Source: Trinickia fusca
Lineage (GTDB): Bacteria > Pseudomonadota > Gammaproteobacteria > Burkholderiales > Burkholderiaceae
Assembly: GCF_003628145.1 (NCBI RefSeq)
Contig: NZ_RBZV01000005.1
Coordinates: forward strand, 124,001-188,000
DNA: 64,000 nucleotides
Reading direction: 5' to 3'
Part shown: in pieces, positions 54,627 to 63,769 of the stretch
How the letters are laid out: each line of letters begins with the position of its first letter
Position numbering within the stretch: position 1 is the first letter of the stretch
Notes under the pieces: generated by a model
What the model was told of the DNA's origin: nothing
The model's database searches: none
What the model saw: only the letters and a program-made list of their open reading frames with translations
Program-made: the position numbers and the translations under genes

Positions 54627-54656
54627 CCGCTATTTAGCGGGCTTTTGTGTTTTTTG
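54627..54656 (+). terminator. Right half of the tRNA-Ile terminator with duplicated CCGCT
   Basis: CCGCT (second target-site copy, 54627-54631), ATTT and AGCGGGCTTTTGTG followed by six T. A residual CCGCT-ATTT-AGCGG hairpin survives here, but the long arm needed for full strength was left at 1794-1809. Confidence 0.85.
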
Positions 54657-54680
54657 CGCTAGCATGCGTTGCCGCGAGCC

Positions 54681-55475
54681 TCACTTCTGTGTAGTGAAGT
54701 TGACGAACGGAATCGCCGCGCCGGACCATTGCTGCGGCAAGTGGCCGTCCCACTTCTTGACTGCTTCGAGCGCGACGTATTCGTGGCCGCCTTGTTGCTG
54801 AATCGCTTCAGCCTGGATCGCGATCGCCTTGGCCTGACCCTCCGCCTCGACGATCTTCTGTTGTGCCGTGATCTTCGCCGTCTCGAGTTGCTGCTCGGCG
54901 GTCAAGCGGTTTTGGCCCGCCACCACTTTTTGACGCACGGCAGCCGCGAATTGCGTGTCGAAATGGAAGTTCTGCACGTTGATGTCGGAGACGATGATGT
55001 GGTACTTCGAGAGCTTCGACTGGAGCTTCTGGACGATGTCCTGCGACACCTTCGCGCGCTGCGTCACGAGCTGCTCGGCCGTATATTGCGACGTCACGGC
55101 CTTGAAGGATTCGTAAAGCGCAGGGACGATGAACTTCGTTTCGATGTCGGCGTCGTCACCGAAGTTGTTGTAGACGTAGGGCGCGTGCGCCGGGTCGTAC
55201 GCGTAGTTGGCGGTGATGTCCTCGAACACCTCCTGCAGATCGGAGGTGCCTCCCTCCGCCCTTGTCGCGGTCGCGCTCTGGAAGCGCACATTGAAATCGA
55301 CCACGCGTGCGAACGGATTCAGGAAGTGCAGCCCTTCGGGCAGCGGCTGGTCTTGCACGTCACCGAAGATCTTCACGACTCCACGATGGCCGGCCGGAAC
55401 GATATGCATGCAGCTGAATACGAGGATGAAAGCGGCGGCGATGCCGATTGGTAATGCGCTCAATTTCATGTTCAT
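54681..55475 (-). CDS. SPFH/prohibitin-domain membrane protein
   Basis: A 264-residue protein with an N-terminal membrane anchor (LSALPIGIAAAFILVFSCMH), an SPFH/band-7 domain (VPAGHRGVVKIFGDVQDQPL, PLPEGLHFLNPFARVVDF) and a helical C-terminus (AEQQLETAKITAQQKIVEAE). Such proteins form membrane-associated rings and influence membrane proteases and lipid domains. The ATG at 55475 is chosen; the frame extends upstream to 55820 as a shadow. Before the transposon arrived it converged on tRNA-Ile with the shared terminator between them. Confidence 0.88.
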   Translation of the reverse strand: MNMKLSALPIGIAAAFILVFSCMHIVPAGHRGVVKIFGDVQDQPLPEGLHFLNPFARVVDFNVRFQSATATRAEGGTSDLQEVFEDITANYAYDPAHAPYVYNNFGDDADIETKFIVPALYESFKAVTSQYTAEQLVTQRAKVSQDIVQKLQSKLSKYHIIVSDINVQNFHFDTQFAAAVRQKVVAGQNRLTAEQQLETAKITAQQKIVEAEGQAKAIAIQAEAIQQQGGHEYVALEAVKKWDGHLPQQWSGAAIPFVNFTTQK

Positions 55476-55659
55476 GTTCGTGTCCCACCCGGAAAGTAGC
55501 CTGCACGTACTCGAACTGTCCTGAATCCAGTTTCCTGAAACTGATGTGAGTCTCCGATAGTTTATGCTCTGCCGTCCGCAATTTAGCGGGCTCGAGCGTT
55601 TGCCCATCGATATATCGGGCACTCGTTGCATGTGACGCGGACGAATCGATAGGACATCA

Positions 55660-56523
55660 ATGCTGGCAATCTCGTACATCATGGTTTTTGGTGCCGTTCC
55701 GGCTGCGTGGCGGGCTTGTGGGTCGAGCGTATCGCGGTGGCTCGGCCTGGGGTTGCTCGTGGTCGGATATGCGATCGCATTGGCGATCGGGCTGCTGGGT
55801 CCGCTGTCCATGGTCGGCATCGGGCTGCTGGTGCTCGCCGCCGTTGCCGTCCAGCCCCAACGCCGGCGCTACGTCCGATACCTTGGCCACGCGATGTTCA
55901 TCGCGCTTGCCATCGCCCTCGACCGGCACTGGCTGCCCGGCTTCCACAATCTCCGGGTGATCGCTGCGGAAAGACTGACGCCCGACGCTGTTCCGTTCAC
56001 GATGTACCTGAACCTCGACAAGCCGCTCGTGGGGTTCTGGCTACTGCTCGTCATTCCATGGATTCACGCGGCGCGGGGCTGGCGTGCTTCGTTGATATCG
56101 GGCGTCGTCGGATGGGTGGTGGCTACGCTGTCGGCGCTGTTGATCGCTCGATGGCTCGGCATGGTCGCGTGGGAGCCGAAGTGGCCGCAACAGAGCGCGC
56201 TTTGGCTGATCAACAATCTATTGTTGGTCGCTGTGACGGAGGAAGTGTTTTTCCGTGGCTATGTTCAAGGTGGCTTGCGCCGTTTGCTCGCGCATCGTGG
56301 AAGCGCGGACTTGCTCGCCTTGCTGATCTCAGCGGCGTTATTCGGGTTGGAGCATGTCTCAGGTGGCGGGCACTGGATCGTGCTCGCTGGCGTCGCCGGA
56401 GTCGTGTACGGGCTTGCCTATCGTTTCGGCGGTCTGCCGGCCTCGATACTGGCGCACTTCGGCCTCGATGCCGTGCATTTCTTCTTGTTTTCTTATCCCA
56501 TGCTGGCGGCAAGCGTTCGGTAG
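55660..56523 (+). CDS. CPBP-family intramembrane metalloprotease
   Basis: A 287-residue inner-membrane protein with several hydrophobic helices. The catalytic motifs of the CAAX/bacteriocin-processing (CPBP, Abi) family are visible: EEVFFRGYVQGGLRR (about 194-208), FGLEHVSGGGHW with its histidine, and HFGLDAVHFF. AGGA lies seven bases before the ATG. It is divergent from the SPFH gene across 184 bp. Substrates are unknown. Confidence 0.88.
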   Translation: MLAISYIMVFGAVPAAWRACGSSVSRWLGLGLLVVGYAIALAIGLLGPLSMVGIGLLVLAAVAVQPQRRRYVRYLGHAMFIALAIALDRHWLPGFHNLRVIAAERLTPDAVPFTMYLNLDKPLVGFWLLLVIPWIHAARGWRASLISGVVGWVVATLSALLIARWLGMVAWEPKWPQQSALWLINNLLLVAVTEEVFFRGYVQGGLRRLLAHRGSADLLALLISAALFGLEHVSGGGHWIVLAGVAGVVYGLAYRFGGLPASILAHFGLDAVHFFLFSYPMLAASVR

Positions 56524-56621
56524 GCAACCATCCGTACGCCGCGAGGCCGCCGGCCCGGCCTGCGGCTTGGCTCGGACGGATACGCCGCTACTCATTCGTC
56601 GCCCGCATCAGAGGCCGCGGC

Positions 56622-57137
56622 CTAGATCGGATCCGGATCAACTGTCCCGCCATCGATGACAAAGTGCGGAGCATCAGAGCCTGGCGAGAACAGCCTCCAG
56701 TCTTCTCCTTCTTCACCAGTCGGCGACATCTTGAGCATCAGACCACCCGAGAAAACGATCGATGCTCCGCCTGGGTTTTGCGACGAGGCATAACACGCAA
56801 TGACAGATACCGGGTGAGCACCGCCAGCCGCTTCGCGCATTCGCTTTATTGCATCCTTCGCAGCGGCGTCAGATGTGCACAGATCGGACTGCTGAGCGAT
56901 AGTTTGACCATCTCGTCCAATAGTCCATGGACATTGAACATGCAGCGCCCATGTTCCCACCTTCTTTTCGGTGTCGTTGCGGGACACGATGGAACGGAGG
57001 GGGCCAAACTGCAGGGTGAGCGTACCTGCAGCGTGGTGCACGCCGCTCAGGGCGAGTCCGTCAAGTGCCGACAAACGCCTTTCGATTTCTCTTGCTGTAT
57101 CGATCATGTGGGGGAGTTGGATTGATACAGAGATCAT
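56622..57137 (-). CDS. Hypothetical protein
   Basis: A 171-residue soluble protein from the ATG at 57137 (MISVSIQLPHMIDTAREIER); a longer frame to 57185 and a shorter start at 57107 are possible. It has well-formed segments (GTWALHVQCPWTIGRDGQTI and GASIVFSGGLMLKMSP), but no family is recognised. It lies between the CPBP protease and the TetR gene, both backbone. Confidence 0.55.
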   Translation of the reverse strand: MISVSIQLPHMIDTAREIERRLSALDGLALSGVHHAAGTLTLQFGPLRSIVSRNDTEKKVGTWALHVQCPWTIGRDGQTIAQQSDLCTSDAAAKDAIKRMREAAGGAHPVSVIACYASSQNPGGASIVFSGGLMLKMSPTGEEGEDWRLFSPGSDAPHFVIDGGTVDPDPI

Positions 57138-57177
57138 TTTGCGACGGTTGCTGCCGATTACTCGGGGCCGTACGCCG

Positions 57178-57903
57178 CTAAGCACGCTTCATCGCCACCA
57201 GGTGGCGCGCTAAGCCGACGCTCGCCCTTTGCATCGACAAGGGGTCCTTTCCCGCCAAAATCAAATCGTCGATCACCCCAAGCACGCCTCTGAAAAGGAA
57301 TGTGGCGGTAACGTGCGCATTCGGCGCCGCCCATAACCCTTTCGAGTGTCCTTGTCGAATCAGCGCCGTCAGGTCGCGCATGAACGCCCGGTCGGATGCG
57401 GTCCAGCGCGGCGACTCGGTGCCGAACACGACTTCGTGCAGCGGCCCCATGTTCACATACGCTTCAGACGCCGCCTTCACCCATGTGTCGAGCTGGCGCG
57501 CGAGATCGTCGGCGGGGCACTTCGCCATCGCATTCTCGATGTGCGACTCGAAGTCCCCAATCACGCTTTCGCGCAATGCGATGAGAAGCGCCGCTTTCGA
57601 TTCGTAGTGGTGATAGAACGTGCCCTTCGCCGTGCCCGCCAAAACGACGATTTCATCGACGGTCGTCTCGTCGACGCCCTTTTCCACGAACAACGATGCC
57701 GCGGCATCGAGCAGTTTTTTGGCACTGCGCTGGCCACGCGCTTGCGATCGCCGTTGTGCGGCAACTTCCAACACGGTCGATTCTTTCGGAGTGGACGTCA
57801 AAAGGGGATCTCGCATCGATATCGGGTGGTGTTCCGGTGGGGCGCCCGGGCGCGCTCGCCGCTGTGCTGTGCCTAGTTTCGATGTGCTTAGTTTACCTCG
57901 CAT
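57178..57903 (-). CDS. TetR-family repressor of the adjacent efflux operon
   Basis: A 241-residue regulator. The helix-turn-helix is RSAKKLLDAAASLFVEKGVD followed by TTVDEIVVLAGTAKGTFYHH (about residues 60-100), the hallmark of TetR proteins, followed by a ligand domain. GGAGG precedes the ATG at 57903 at short spacing; an ATG at 57816 is an alternative. It is divergent from the RND operon and two palindromes lie in between, so it most likely represses that operon. Confidence 0.88.
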   Translation of the reverse strand: MRGKLSTSKLGTAQRRARPGAPPEHHPISMRDPLLTSTPKESTVLEVAAQRRSQARGQRSAKKLLDAAASLFVEKGVDETTVDEIVVLAGTAKGTFYHHYESKAALLIALRESVIGDFESHIENAMAKCPADDLARQLDTWVKAASEAYVNMGPLHEVVFGTESPRWTASDRAFMRDLTALIRQGHSKGLWAAPNAHVTATFLFRGVLGVIDDLILAGKDPLSMQRASVGLARHLVAMKRA

Positions 57904-57984
57904 GTACCTCCGTCATCCGAGGCCGCCGCGATTGCCTCGCTGGGTCAGCAACGCTCCTGCGTCGAACCGACACATTCCGCGCAT

Positions 57985-58037
57985 TTGACGAAACCGACCG
58001 TTAGTCGAATAATAGCGCAATACCGACTGTCAGTCGG
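57985..58037 (+). promoter_or_regulatory. Promoter and two TetR-type operators of the efflux operon
   Basis: TTGACG (57985-57990) and AATAAT (58008-58013) with 17-bp spacing form a good sigma-70 promoter. Between them CCGACCGTTAGTCGA (57994-58008), and 29 bp on CCGACTG-T-CAGTCGG (58023-58037), are related palindromes, the second perfect. They would block RNA polymerase when bound. Confidence 0.78.
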
Positions 58038-58062
58038 GTTTTGAACACGCCTGGAGTCCGCA

Positions 58063-59229
58063 ATGAATGAACATTCGCCGATTGGGGCGGCGACGCCTCA
58101 GAAGAGTGGGGCGCCGTGGAAGGCCGCCGCCAGTGCTGTCGTCATTGTGTTTGTCGTCGCCGCCGCGCTCTGGTTTTGGCGCGCGAGCCGTGCGGCTTCG
58201 CAAGGTTGGGCGCCGGGTGGCCCGATCGACGTCGTGGCCGCCACGGTGAAAGCCGGCCCCGCACCCGTGAGCATCGAGGCCGTAGGCGAACTGCGCGCGG
58301 TGCGCCAAGTGGTCGTGGCGAACGAGATCCCGGGACGCGTCAACGACATCGGATTCGAGGCGGGGCAACATACGAAAGCGGGCACGGTGTTGATTCAACT
58401 CGACGATTCGACCGAGCAAGCGAACCTCGCTGCGGCCAAAGCGAGCGCCCTGTTCGCGCAGCAGCAGTTGGAGCGCGCCAACGAGCTCGTGGCAGTGGGG
58501 GCGACGTCGAAAGAGCTGCTGCAGCAGCGGCGTGCCGAGCGCGATCAGGCTGCCGCGCAGGTGCAACAACTCGAGACGCGGATCAGAAAGATGCACATTC
58601 GCGCGCCGTTCGCGGGCGAGCTCGGTCTGCGACAAGTCGATCTCGGGCAGTATCTCGATGCCGGCGAGAAGGTGGTGACGCTCACCGATCTAGGCGCGTT
58701 GTATGTGAACTTCGACGTCCCCCAGCAACAGCTCGATCGTCTGCAAGTCGGTCAACACGTGGCGATCACGACGGACTCGCCCGGCGCATCGCCGCTCGAG
58801 GCACGCATCAATGCAATCGAGCCGCAAGTCGGAAAAGACACGCGCAACGCAACGGTTCAAGCGGTGCTGAACAACCCGAAAGAGGCCCTTCGCCCGGGCA
58901 TGTTCGTCTCCGTTTCGGTTGCGCTGCCCGCCGAGCGCGACGCACTGCTCGTGCCGACGACGGCGGTCATGACGTCCGCGTCAGGCAACACGGCTGCCGT
59001 AGTGCGCGGCCTGTCTGCGCAACGGACCGGCAAGGCCGACATCGTTCCGATCACGACGGGGCGCCACATCGGCGATCAAGTAGTCATCGTGGATGGGCTC
59101 AAAGCCGGCGACGTCGTCGTGACCGAAGGTCAGTTGCGCATTCAACCTGGGGCCGCCGTACACGTCGTCAACCACGCAGTGGCCGGCGTGAGCGCTTTGC
59201 CAGGAGCGACGCAGGCTACGGGGAGCTGA
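58063..59229 (+). CDS. RND efflux periplasmic adaptor (membrane fusion protein)
   Basis: A 388-residue protein with an N-terminal anchor (AAASAVVIVFVVAAALWFW), barrel-sandwich halves (VSIEAVGELRAVRQVVVANE and IRAPFAGELGLRQVDLGQYL), a coiled-coil hairpin (about residues 115-180), and a C-terminal beta-barrel ending with membrane-proximal residues. It connects the inner-membrane pump to the outer-membrane channel. It is first in a three-gene operon; the pump gene starts 3 bp after its stop. Confidence 0.9.
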   Translation: MNEHSPIGAATPQKSGAPWKAAASAVVIVFVVAAALWFWRASRAASQGWAPGGPIDVVAATVKAGPAPVSIEAVGELRAVRQVVVANEIPGRVNDIGFEAGQHTKAGTVLIQLDDSTEQANLAAAKASALFAQQQLERANELVAVGATSKELLQQRRAERDQAAAQVQQLETRIRKMHIRAPFAGELGLRQVDLGQYLDAGEKVVTLTDLGALYVNFDVPQQQLDRLQVGQHVAITTDSPGASPLEARINAIEPQVGKDTRNATVQAVLNNPKEALRPGMFVSVSVALPAERDALLVPTTAVMTSASGNTAAVVRGLSAQRTGKADIVPITTGRHIGDQVVIVDGLKAGDVVVTEGQLRIQPGAAVHVVNHAVAGVSALPGATQATGS

Positions 59230-59232
59230 CCG

Positions 59233-62200
59233 ATGAAGTTCACTGACATGTTCATCCAGCGCCCGATCCTGTCGGTGACGCTGAGCCTGCTCATCTTGCT
59301 GGCGGGTATCGCTTCGCTGTTCTCGCTGCCGACGCGCGAGTACCCGAAGATGGAAAGCGCGACGATCACCGTGACGACGCTCTACCCCGGCGCGAGCCAG
59401 GAGGTGATGCAGGGCTTCGTCACGACGCCGATCGCCCAGGCCATTGCGTCGGCGAACGGAATCGAATACCTCGCATCGACATCGACGCAGGGACGAAGCG
59501 AAATCAAGGCCAAGCTCGTGCTGAACGCCAATGCGGACCGCGCGATGACCGAGATTCTCGCGAAGATCCAGCAGGTGAAATACAAGCTGCCGCGCGACGC
59601 TTACGACCCGGTCATCGCCAAGGTGACCGACGGCGTGTCGGCCGTGCAGTACGTCGCATTCGTCGGCGACAAAGACAAGATTCCCGAGATCACCGATTTC
59701 ATCACGCGCGTCGCGCAGCCGTTGATCACATCGGTACCCGGTGTCGCGTCGGCCGATATCCTCGGCGGGCAAACGATCGCCATGCGCTTGTGGGTCGACC
59801 CCGTCAAGCTCGCCGCGCACGGACTGACGGCCGGCGATCTCGCCGATGCGCTGCGGGCGAACAACGTCCAGGCGGCACCGGGCGCGCTGAAAGGCGCGCG
59901 GACGATGATTCCGATCACCGCCGCCACCGACATGCGCAGCGTCGAGAACTTTCGCGACATGGTGATCAAGCGCGCTGAGAACAGCGTCGTGCGCGTGTCG
60001 GATGTCGCCACCGTGGAGGTCGGCGGCGAGAACTACGACAGCAGTTTCCGGTATGGCGGTGCGCCCGCCGTGGCGCTGGCGATCTCGCCGACCCCGGACG
60101 GCAATCCGCTCACGATCGTCGCCGGCGTCGATGCGCTGCTGCCCGACCTCCAACGCGCGGCGCCGCCAGGCATCAAGATCTTCAATGCGTTCGACACGGC
60201 AACCTTCGTCAACGCCTCGATCGACGAAGTGATCCACACGCTCATCGAAGCGATCGTCATCGTCGTGCTCGTCATCTTTATGTTTTTGGGCACACTGCGT
60301 GCCGTGGTCATTCCGATCGTCACGATCCCGCTGTCGCTCGTCGGCACCGCCGCGTTGATGCTCGCCTGCGGATTCTCGCTGAACCTGCTCACGCTGCTTG
60401 CGATGGTGTTGGCGATCGGGCTCGTCGTGGACGATGCCATCGTCGTGGTCGAAAACATTCATCGGCACATCGAAGACGGTCTGTCGCCCGCGCGCGCAGC
60501 CCTGCTCGGGGCGCGCGAAATCATCTGGCCCGTGATCGGGATGACGATCACGCTCGCGGCGGTCTATGCGCCGATCGGTCTCATGGGGGGCCTCACGGGC
60601 GCGCTGTTCAAGGAATTCGCGTTCACGCTGGCCTGCGCCGTGATCGTCTCCGGTGTCATCGCGCTGACGCTCTCGCCGATGATGAGTAGCTACCTGCTCA
60701 CGCCGCGCTTGAGCGAGGGGTATCTCGCCCGGCGCATCGAATCGTTGGTGCAGGCGCTCTCGAACCAATACGGCCGCCTGCTCGGGCGGACACTGCATGC
60801 GCGCACCGCGGTGCTGGTCGTCTGCATCGCCGTGCTGGTCGGCATCGTCGTCATGTTCGCCGGTGTCCAACGCGAACTCGCGCCGACCGAGGATCAGGGC
60901 TATGTCTTCGTCCAGACGAAGGCGCCGCAATACGCGAACGTGCGCTATACCGAGCAGGTCTGGACGCGTGTGGAGGGCTTGTTCCGCCAGTTCCCCGACT
61001 ACCAGAGCAGCTTCGTCGACAACGGCAGCGACGGACAAAACACCGGTTTTGGCGGCATCCTGCTGAAGCCCTGGGCGGGGCGCAGACAACCCGCCGGCCA
61101 GGTTCAGGCCAGCCTCAATCAGCAGAGCGGCGGCGTGACCGGTGCCTTCATGACCGCGTTCCAGCCGCCCGCGCTGCCGGCCGGCAGCGCCGGGTTGCCG
61201 GTGCAGATGGTGTTGCGTGCGCCGAGCGACTTCACCACGCTCTATCGGACCATGGAAGGCATCAAGGGGGCGGCCTGGGGCAGTGGCCTCTTCGCGTTCG
61301 TCGACAGCGATCTCGCCTTCGACAGTCCGCAAGCCCACCTGAGCATCAACGCAACGAAAGCCGGCGAGATGGGCATCACGATGTCCGAGGTCGCGTCGAC
61401 GCTGGCCACGCTCGTCGGCGAAAACTACGTCAATCGCTTCAACTGGTTCGACCGCTCCTATGACGTCATCGCTCAGGTGCCGCAGCACGATCGTCGTGCG
61501 CCTGGCGATCTGAGCGGCTACTACGTCCGCGCGCAATCCGGCAAGCTCGTGCCGCTCGCGACCGTCGTCGACGTGCAGGTCGGCCCGGCCGCGAACCGGC
61601 TGCCGCAATTCAACCAGATGAACTCGGTCACGTTGTCGGGTGTGCTGCTGCCCGGCGTGACGATGGGGCAAGCCGTCGACTTCCTGAAACGTCAACCGCT
61701 GCCGCCAGGCGCGAAGATCGATTGGCTGTCCGATAGTCGTCAGTTCGTCAAGGAGGGCAATCGCCTCACCGTTTCGTTCGGCTTCGCGCTCGTGGTGATC
61801 TTCCTCGTGCTCGCGGCGCAATTCGAGAGCTTGCGCGATCCGCTCGTCATTCTCGTCACGGTGCCGCTCGCCGTTTGCGGTGCGCTCGTGCCGCTCTGGC
61901 TCGGCTATGCGACGTTGAACATCTATACGCAGATAGGGCTCGTCACACTGATCGGATTGATTTCGAAGCACGGCATCCTGATGGTGTCGTTCGCGAACGA
62001 CATACAGGCCCGCGAGGGGATAGGGCCGGCCGAGGCCATCTCCAGGGCGGCCGTCATCCGTATGCGACCGGTGCTGATGACCACGGCCGCGATGGTGACG
62101 GGCCTCATCCCGCTGCTCTTCGCCGGGGGCGCCGGTGCGGCGAGCCGTTTCGCCATCGGTATCGTCGTCGTCACGGGCATGATGGTCGGCACGCTGTTCA

Positions 62201-62307
62201 CGCTCTTCGTACTGCCGACGATTTACAGTCTGATCGCCAAAGATCACCGCGCGCATGCGATGTCCGCACGGGCGCAGGAACTCACGCAGGAGGTGTCGAA
62301 TGCTTAA
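59233..62307 (+). CDS. RND multidrug efflux pump (HAE1 family)
   Basis: A 1024-residue proton-driven exporter. It has the usual N-terminus (MKFTDMFIQRPILSVTLSLL), 12 membrane helices, two large periplasmic loops, and the proton-relay aspartates of helix 4 (LVVDDAIVVVENIHRH, about 396-411). The relay lysine/threonine region is in helices 10-11. It shares a shifted stop/start overlap (ATGCTTAA) with the outer-membrane gene. Substrates cannot be predicted from sequence. Confidence 0.92.
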   Translation: MKFTDMFIQRPILSVTLSLLILLAGIASLFSLPTREYPKMESATITVTTLYPGASQEVMQGFVTTPIAQAIASANGIEYLASTSTQGRSEIKAKLVLNANADRAMTEILAKIQQVKYKLPRDAYDPVIAKVTDGVSAVQYVAFVGDKDKIPEITDFITRVAQPLITSVPGVASADILGGQTIAMRLWVDPVKLAAHGLTAGDLADALRANNVQAAPGALKGARTMIPITAATDMRSVENFRDMVIKRAENSVVRVSDVATVEVGGENYDSSFRYGGAPAVALAISPTPDGNPLTIVAGVDALLPDLQRAAPPGIKIFNAFDTATFVNASIDEVIHTLIEAIVIVVLVIFMFLGTLRAVVIPIVTIPLSLVGTAALMLACGFSLNLLTLLAMVLAIGLVVDDAIVVVENIHRHIEDGLSPARAALLGAREIIWPVIGMTITLAAVYAPIGLMGGLTGALFKEFAFTLACAVIVSGVIALTLSPMMSSYLLTPRLSEGYLARRIESLVQALSNQYGRLLGRTLHARTAVLVVCIAVLVGIVVMFAGVQRELAPTEDQGYVFVQTKAPQYANVRYTEQVWTRVEGLFRQFPDYQSSFVDNGSDGQNTGFGGILLKPWAGRRQPAGQVQASLNQQSGGVTGAFMTAFQPPALPAGSAGLPVQMVLRAPSDFTTLYRTMEGIKGAAWGSGLFAFVDSDLAFDSPQAHLSINATKAGEMGITMSEVASTLATLVGENYVNRFNWFDRSYDVIAQVPQHDRRAPGDLSGYYVRAQSGKLVPLATVVDVQVGPAANRLPQFNQMNSVTLSGVLLPGVTMGQAVDFLKRQPLPPGAKIDWLSDSRQFVKEGNRLTVSFGFALVVIFLVLAAQFESLRDPLVILVTVPLAVCGALVPLWLGYATLNIYTQIGLVTLIGLISKHGILMVSFANDIQAREGIGPAEAISRAAVIRMRPVLMTTAAMVTGLIPLLFAGGAGAASRFAIGIVVVTGMMVGTLFTLFVLPTIYSLIAKDHRAHAMSARAQELTQEVSNA

Positions 62308-63718
62308 CCAGCGTGTCATCCTGTTGCCTGCTGCATGCCTGTCAGCGTTGCTCGCGAGCGGCTGTGCCATCGGTCCCGACTATGCGTCGCCGCAGCCGCC
62401 TGAGCACGCAGCCGCACACTTTCTCAGCACGGGCAACGTAGCCGCTGTTGCACCGCTGCCCGACGCATGGTGGCGGCTCTACGACGATCCGAATCTCGAT
62501 GCGCTTGTGCAACGCGCGTTCGCGGCCAATACAGACTTACGCGTAGCCGAGGCGAACCTCGAGCACGAGCGGGCCGTCTTGTCGGAAGTCGGCAACGCCC
62601 GCTTTCCGTCCACCGAGCTGTCGGCTTCGAAGTTCTACGGCAACAACACGTCGCCGTCGGGCCAGGGCCTGCCGACACCCAATAAGCAATGGACCTCGAC
62701 CGGGGCCGTCGTCGCATCATGGGAAATCGATCTGTTGGGCCGCGTTCGGCGCAGCGTCGAGGCCGAACGCGACAACGTCGAAGCGGTGCAAGCCGCGCGC
62801 GACGCGGTGCGCGTCAAGGTGGCCGCCGACACCACGCGCAATTATGTCGAGGCCTGCGCGCTCGCTGAATCGGTCACCACGGCGCATGCATCGATCGACA
62901 TCGCGCGGCAGACGCTCGGGCTGACGCAACAGCAGGTGCATGCGGGGGCTGCTTCGCCGTTCGATGCCGAGCGCGCTGCCGCCACGCTGGCGGCCACGGA
63001 AGCGAGCTTGCCGCCACTCGAGGCCCAGCGTCAAAACGCGTTGTTCGCGCTCGCCGCACTCGCCGGGTCTGCGCCCTCCGATGTCCCCGAGGCAGCCGCG
63101 GCGTGTACGCATGCGCCGAAACTGGCTGGGCCGATCCCGGTGGATGACGGCGCCGCGCTGCTGAAACGTCGCCCTGATGTGCGCGAGGCGGAGCGCAAGC
63201 TCGCGGCCGACACGGCGCGCATCGGCGTCGCGATGGGCGATCTCTATCCGCGCATCTATGTGAACGGTGCCATCAACTATCTGCGCGACGGGTCGAGCAG
63301 TGCCAGCGGTGGCCCCGGTACGCCGGCCTGGACCTTCGGCGTCGGGCCCGCGCTGACCTGGAGCTTTCCCAACATCGGCGTAGCGCGTGCGCGTGTGAAA
63401 CAGGCAAAGGCGCAGACACAGGCATCGCTCGCGACTTTCGACGGCACGGTGCTGAACGCGTTGCGCGACGTCGAGCAGGCGTTGACGAGTCTCGGCGCGC
63501 AAGAGCGGCGTTATGTCTCACTCGCGCAAGCGGATGAGCGAACCAGCAACGCCTATCGGCTTGCAAACGACCGTTACCGAGCCGGCAATATTTCGCAACT
63601 CGAATTGCTCGATGCCAGCCGCGATCGGGTGGCCGCTCAGGCCGCGTTGGCAGATTCGGCCGTGTCGCTCAATGCCGCACGCGTCGACCTGTTCAATGCG
63701 CTCGGTGGAGGTTGGTAG
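62300..63718 (+). CDS. Outer-membrane efflux lipoprotein (OprM/NodT family)
   Basis: A 472-residue channel. A lipoprotein signal peptide ends LASGC (Cys at residue ~20), followed by AIGPDYASP, the standard mature N-terminus of this family. Two OEP repeats follow, with conserved segments such as DLLGRVRRSVEAERDNVEAV and RRPDVREAERKLAADTARIG. The ATG at 62300 has AGGAGG upstream and overlaps the pump stop; a longer frame from 62255 is rejected. It completes the tripartite pump. Confidence 0.9.
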   Translation: MLNQRVILLPAACLSALLASGCAIGPDYASPQPPEHAAAHFLSTGNVAAVAPLPDAWWRLYDDPNLDALVQRAFAANTDLRVAEANLEHERAVLSEVGNARFPSTELSASKFYGNNTSPSGQGLPTPNKQWTSTGAVVASWEIDLLGRVRRSVEAERDNVEAVQAARDAVRVKVAADTTRNYVEACALAESVTTAHASIDIARQTLGLTQQQVHAGAASPFDAERAAATLAATEASLPPLEAQRQNALFALAALAGSAPSDVPEAAAACTHAPKLAGPIPVDDGAALLKRRPDVREAERKLAADTARIGVAMGDLYPRIYVNGAINYLRDGSSSASGGPGTPAWTFGVGPALTWSFPNIGVARARVKQAKAQTQASLATFDGTVLNALRDVEQALTSLGAQERRYVSLAQADERTSNAYRLANDRYRAGNISQLELLDASRDRVAAQAALADSAVSLNAARVDLFNALGGGW

Positions 63719-63769
63719 CACCTGCGCAAGCGGCACGACGAAGACACGCAGTGCCGCTTGCGTTGCCGG

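Noticed and set aside
58981-62370. Very long minus-strand frame opposite the RND pump
   Set aside because: It is antisense to the pump gene, extremely rich in Arg, His, Asp and Glu, a typical shadow in high-GC DNA.
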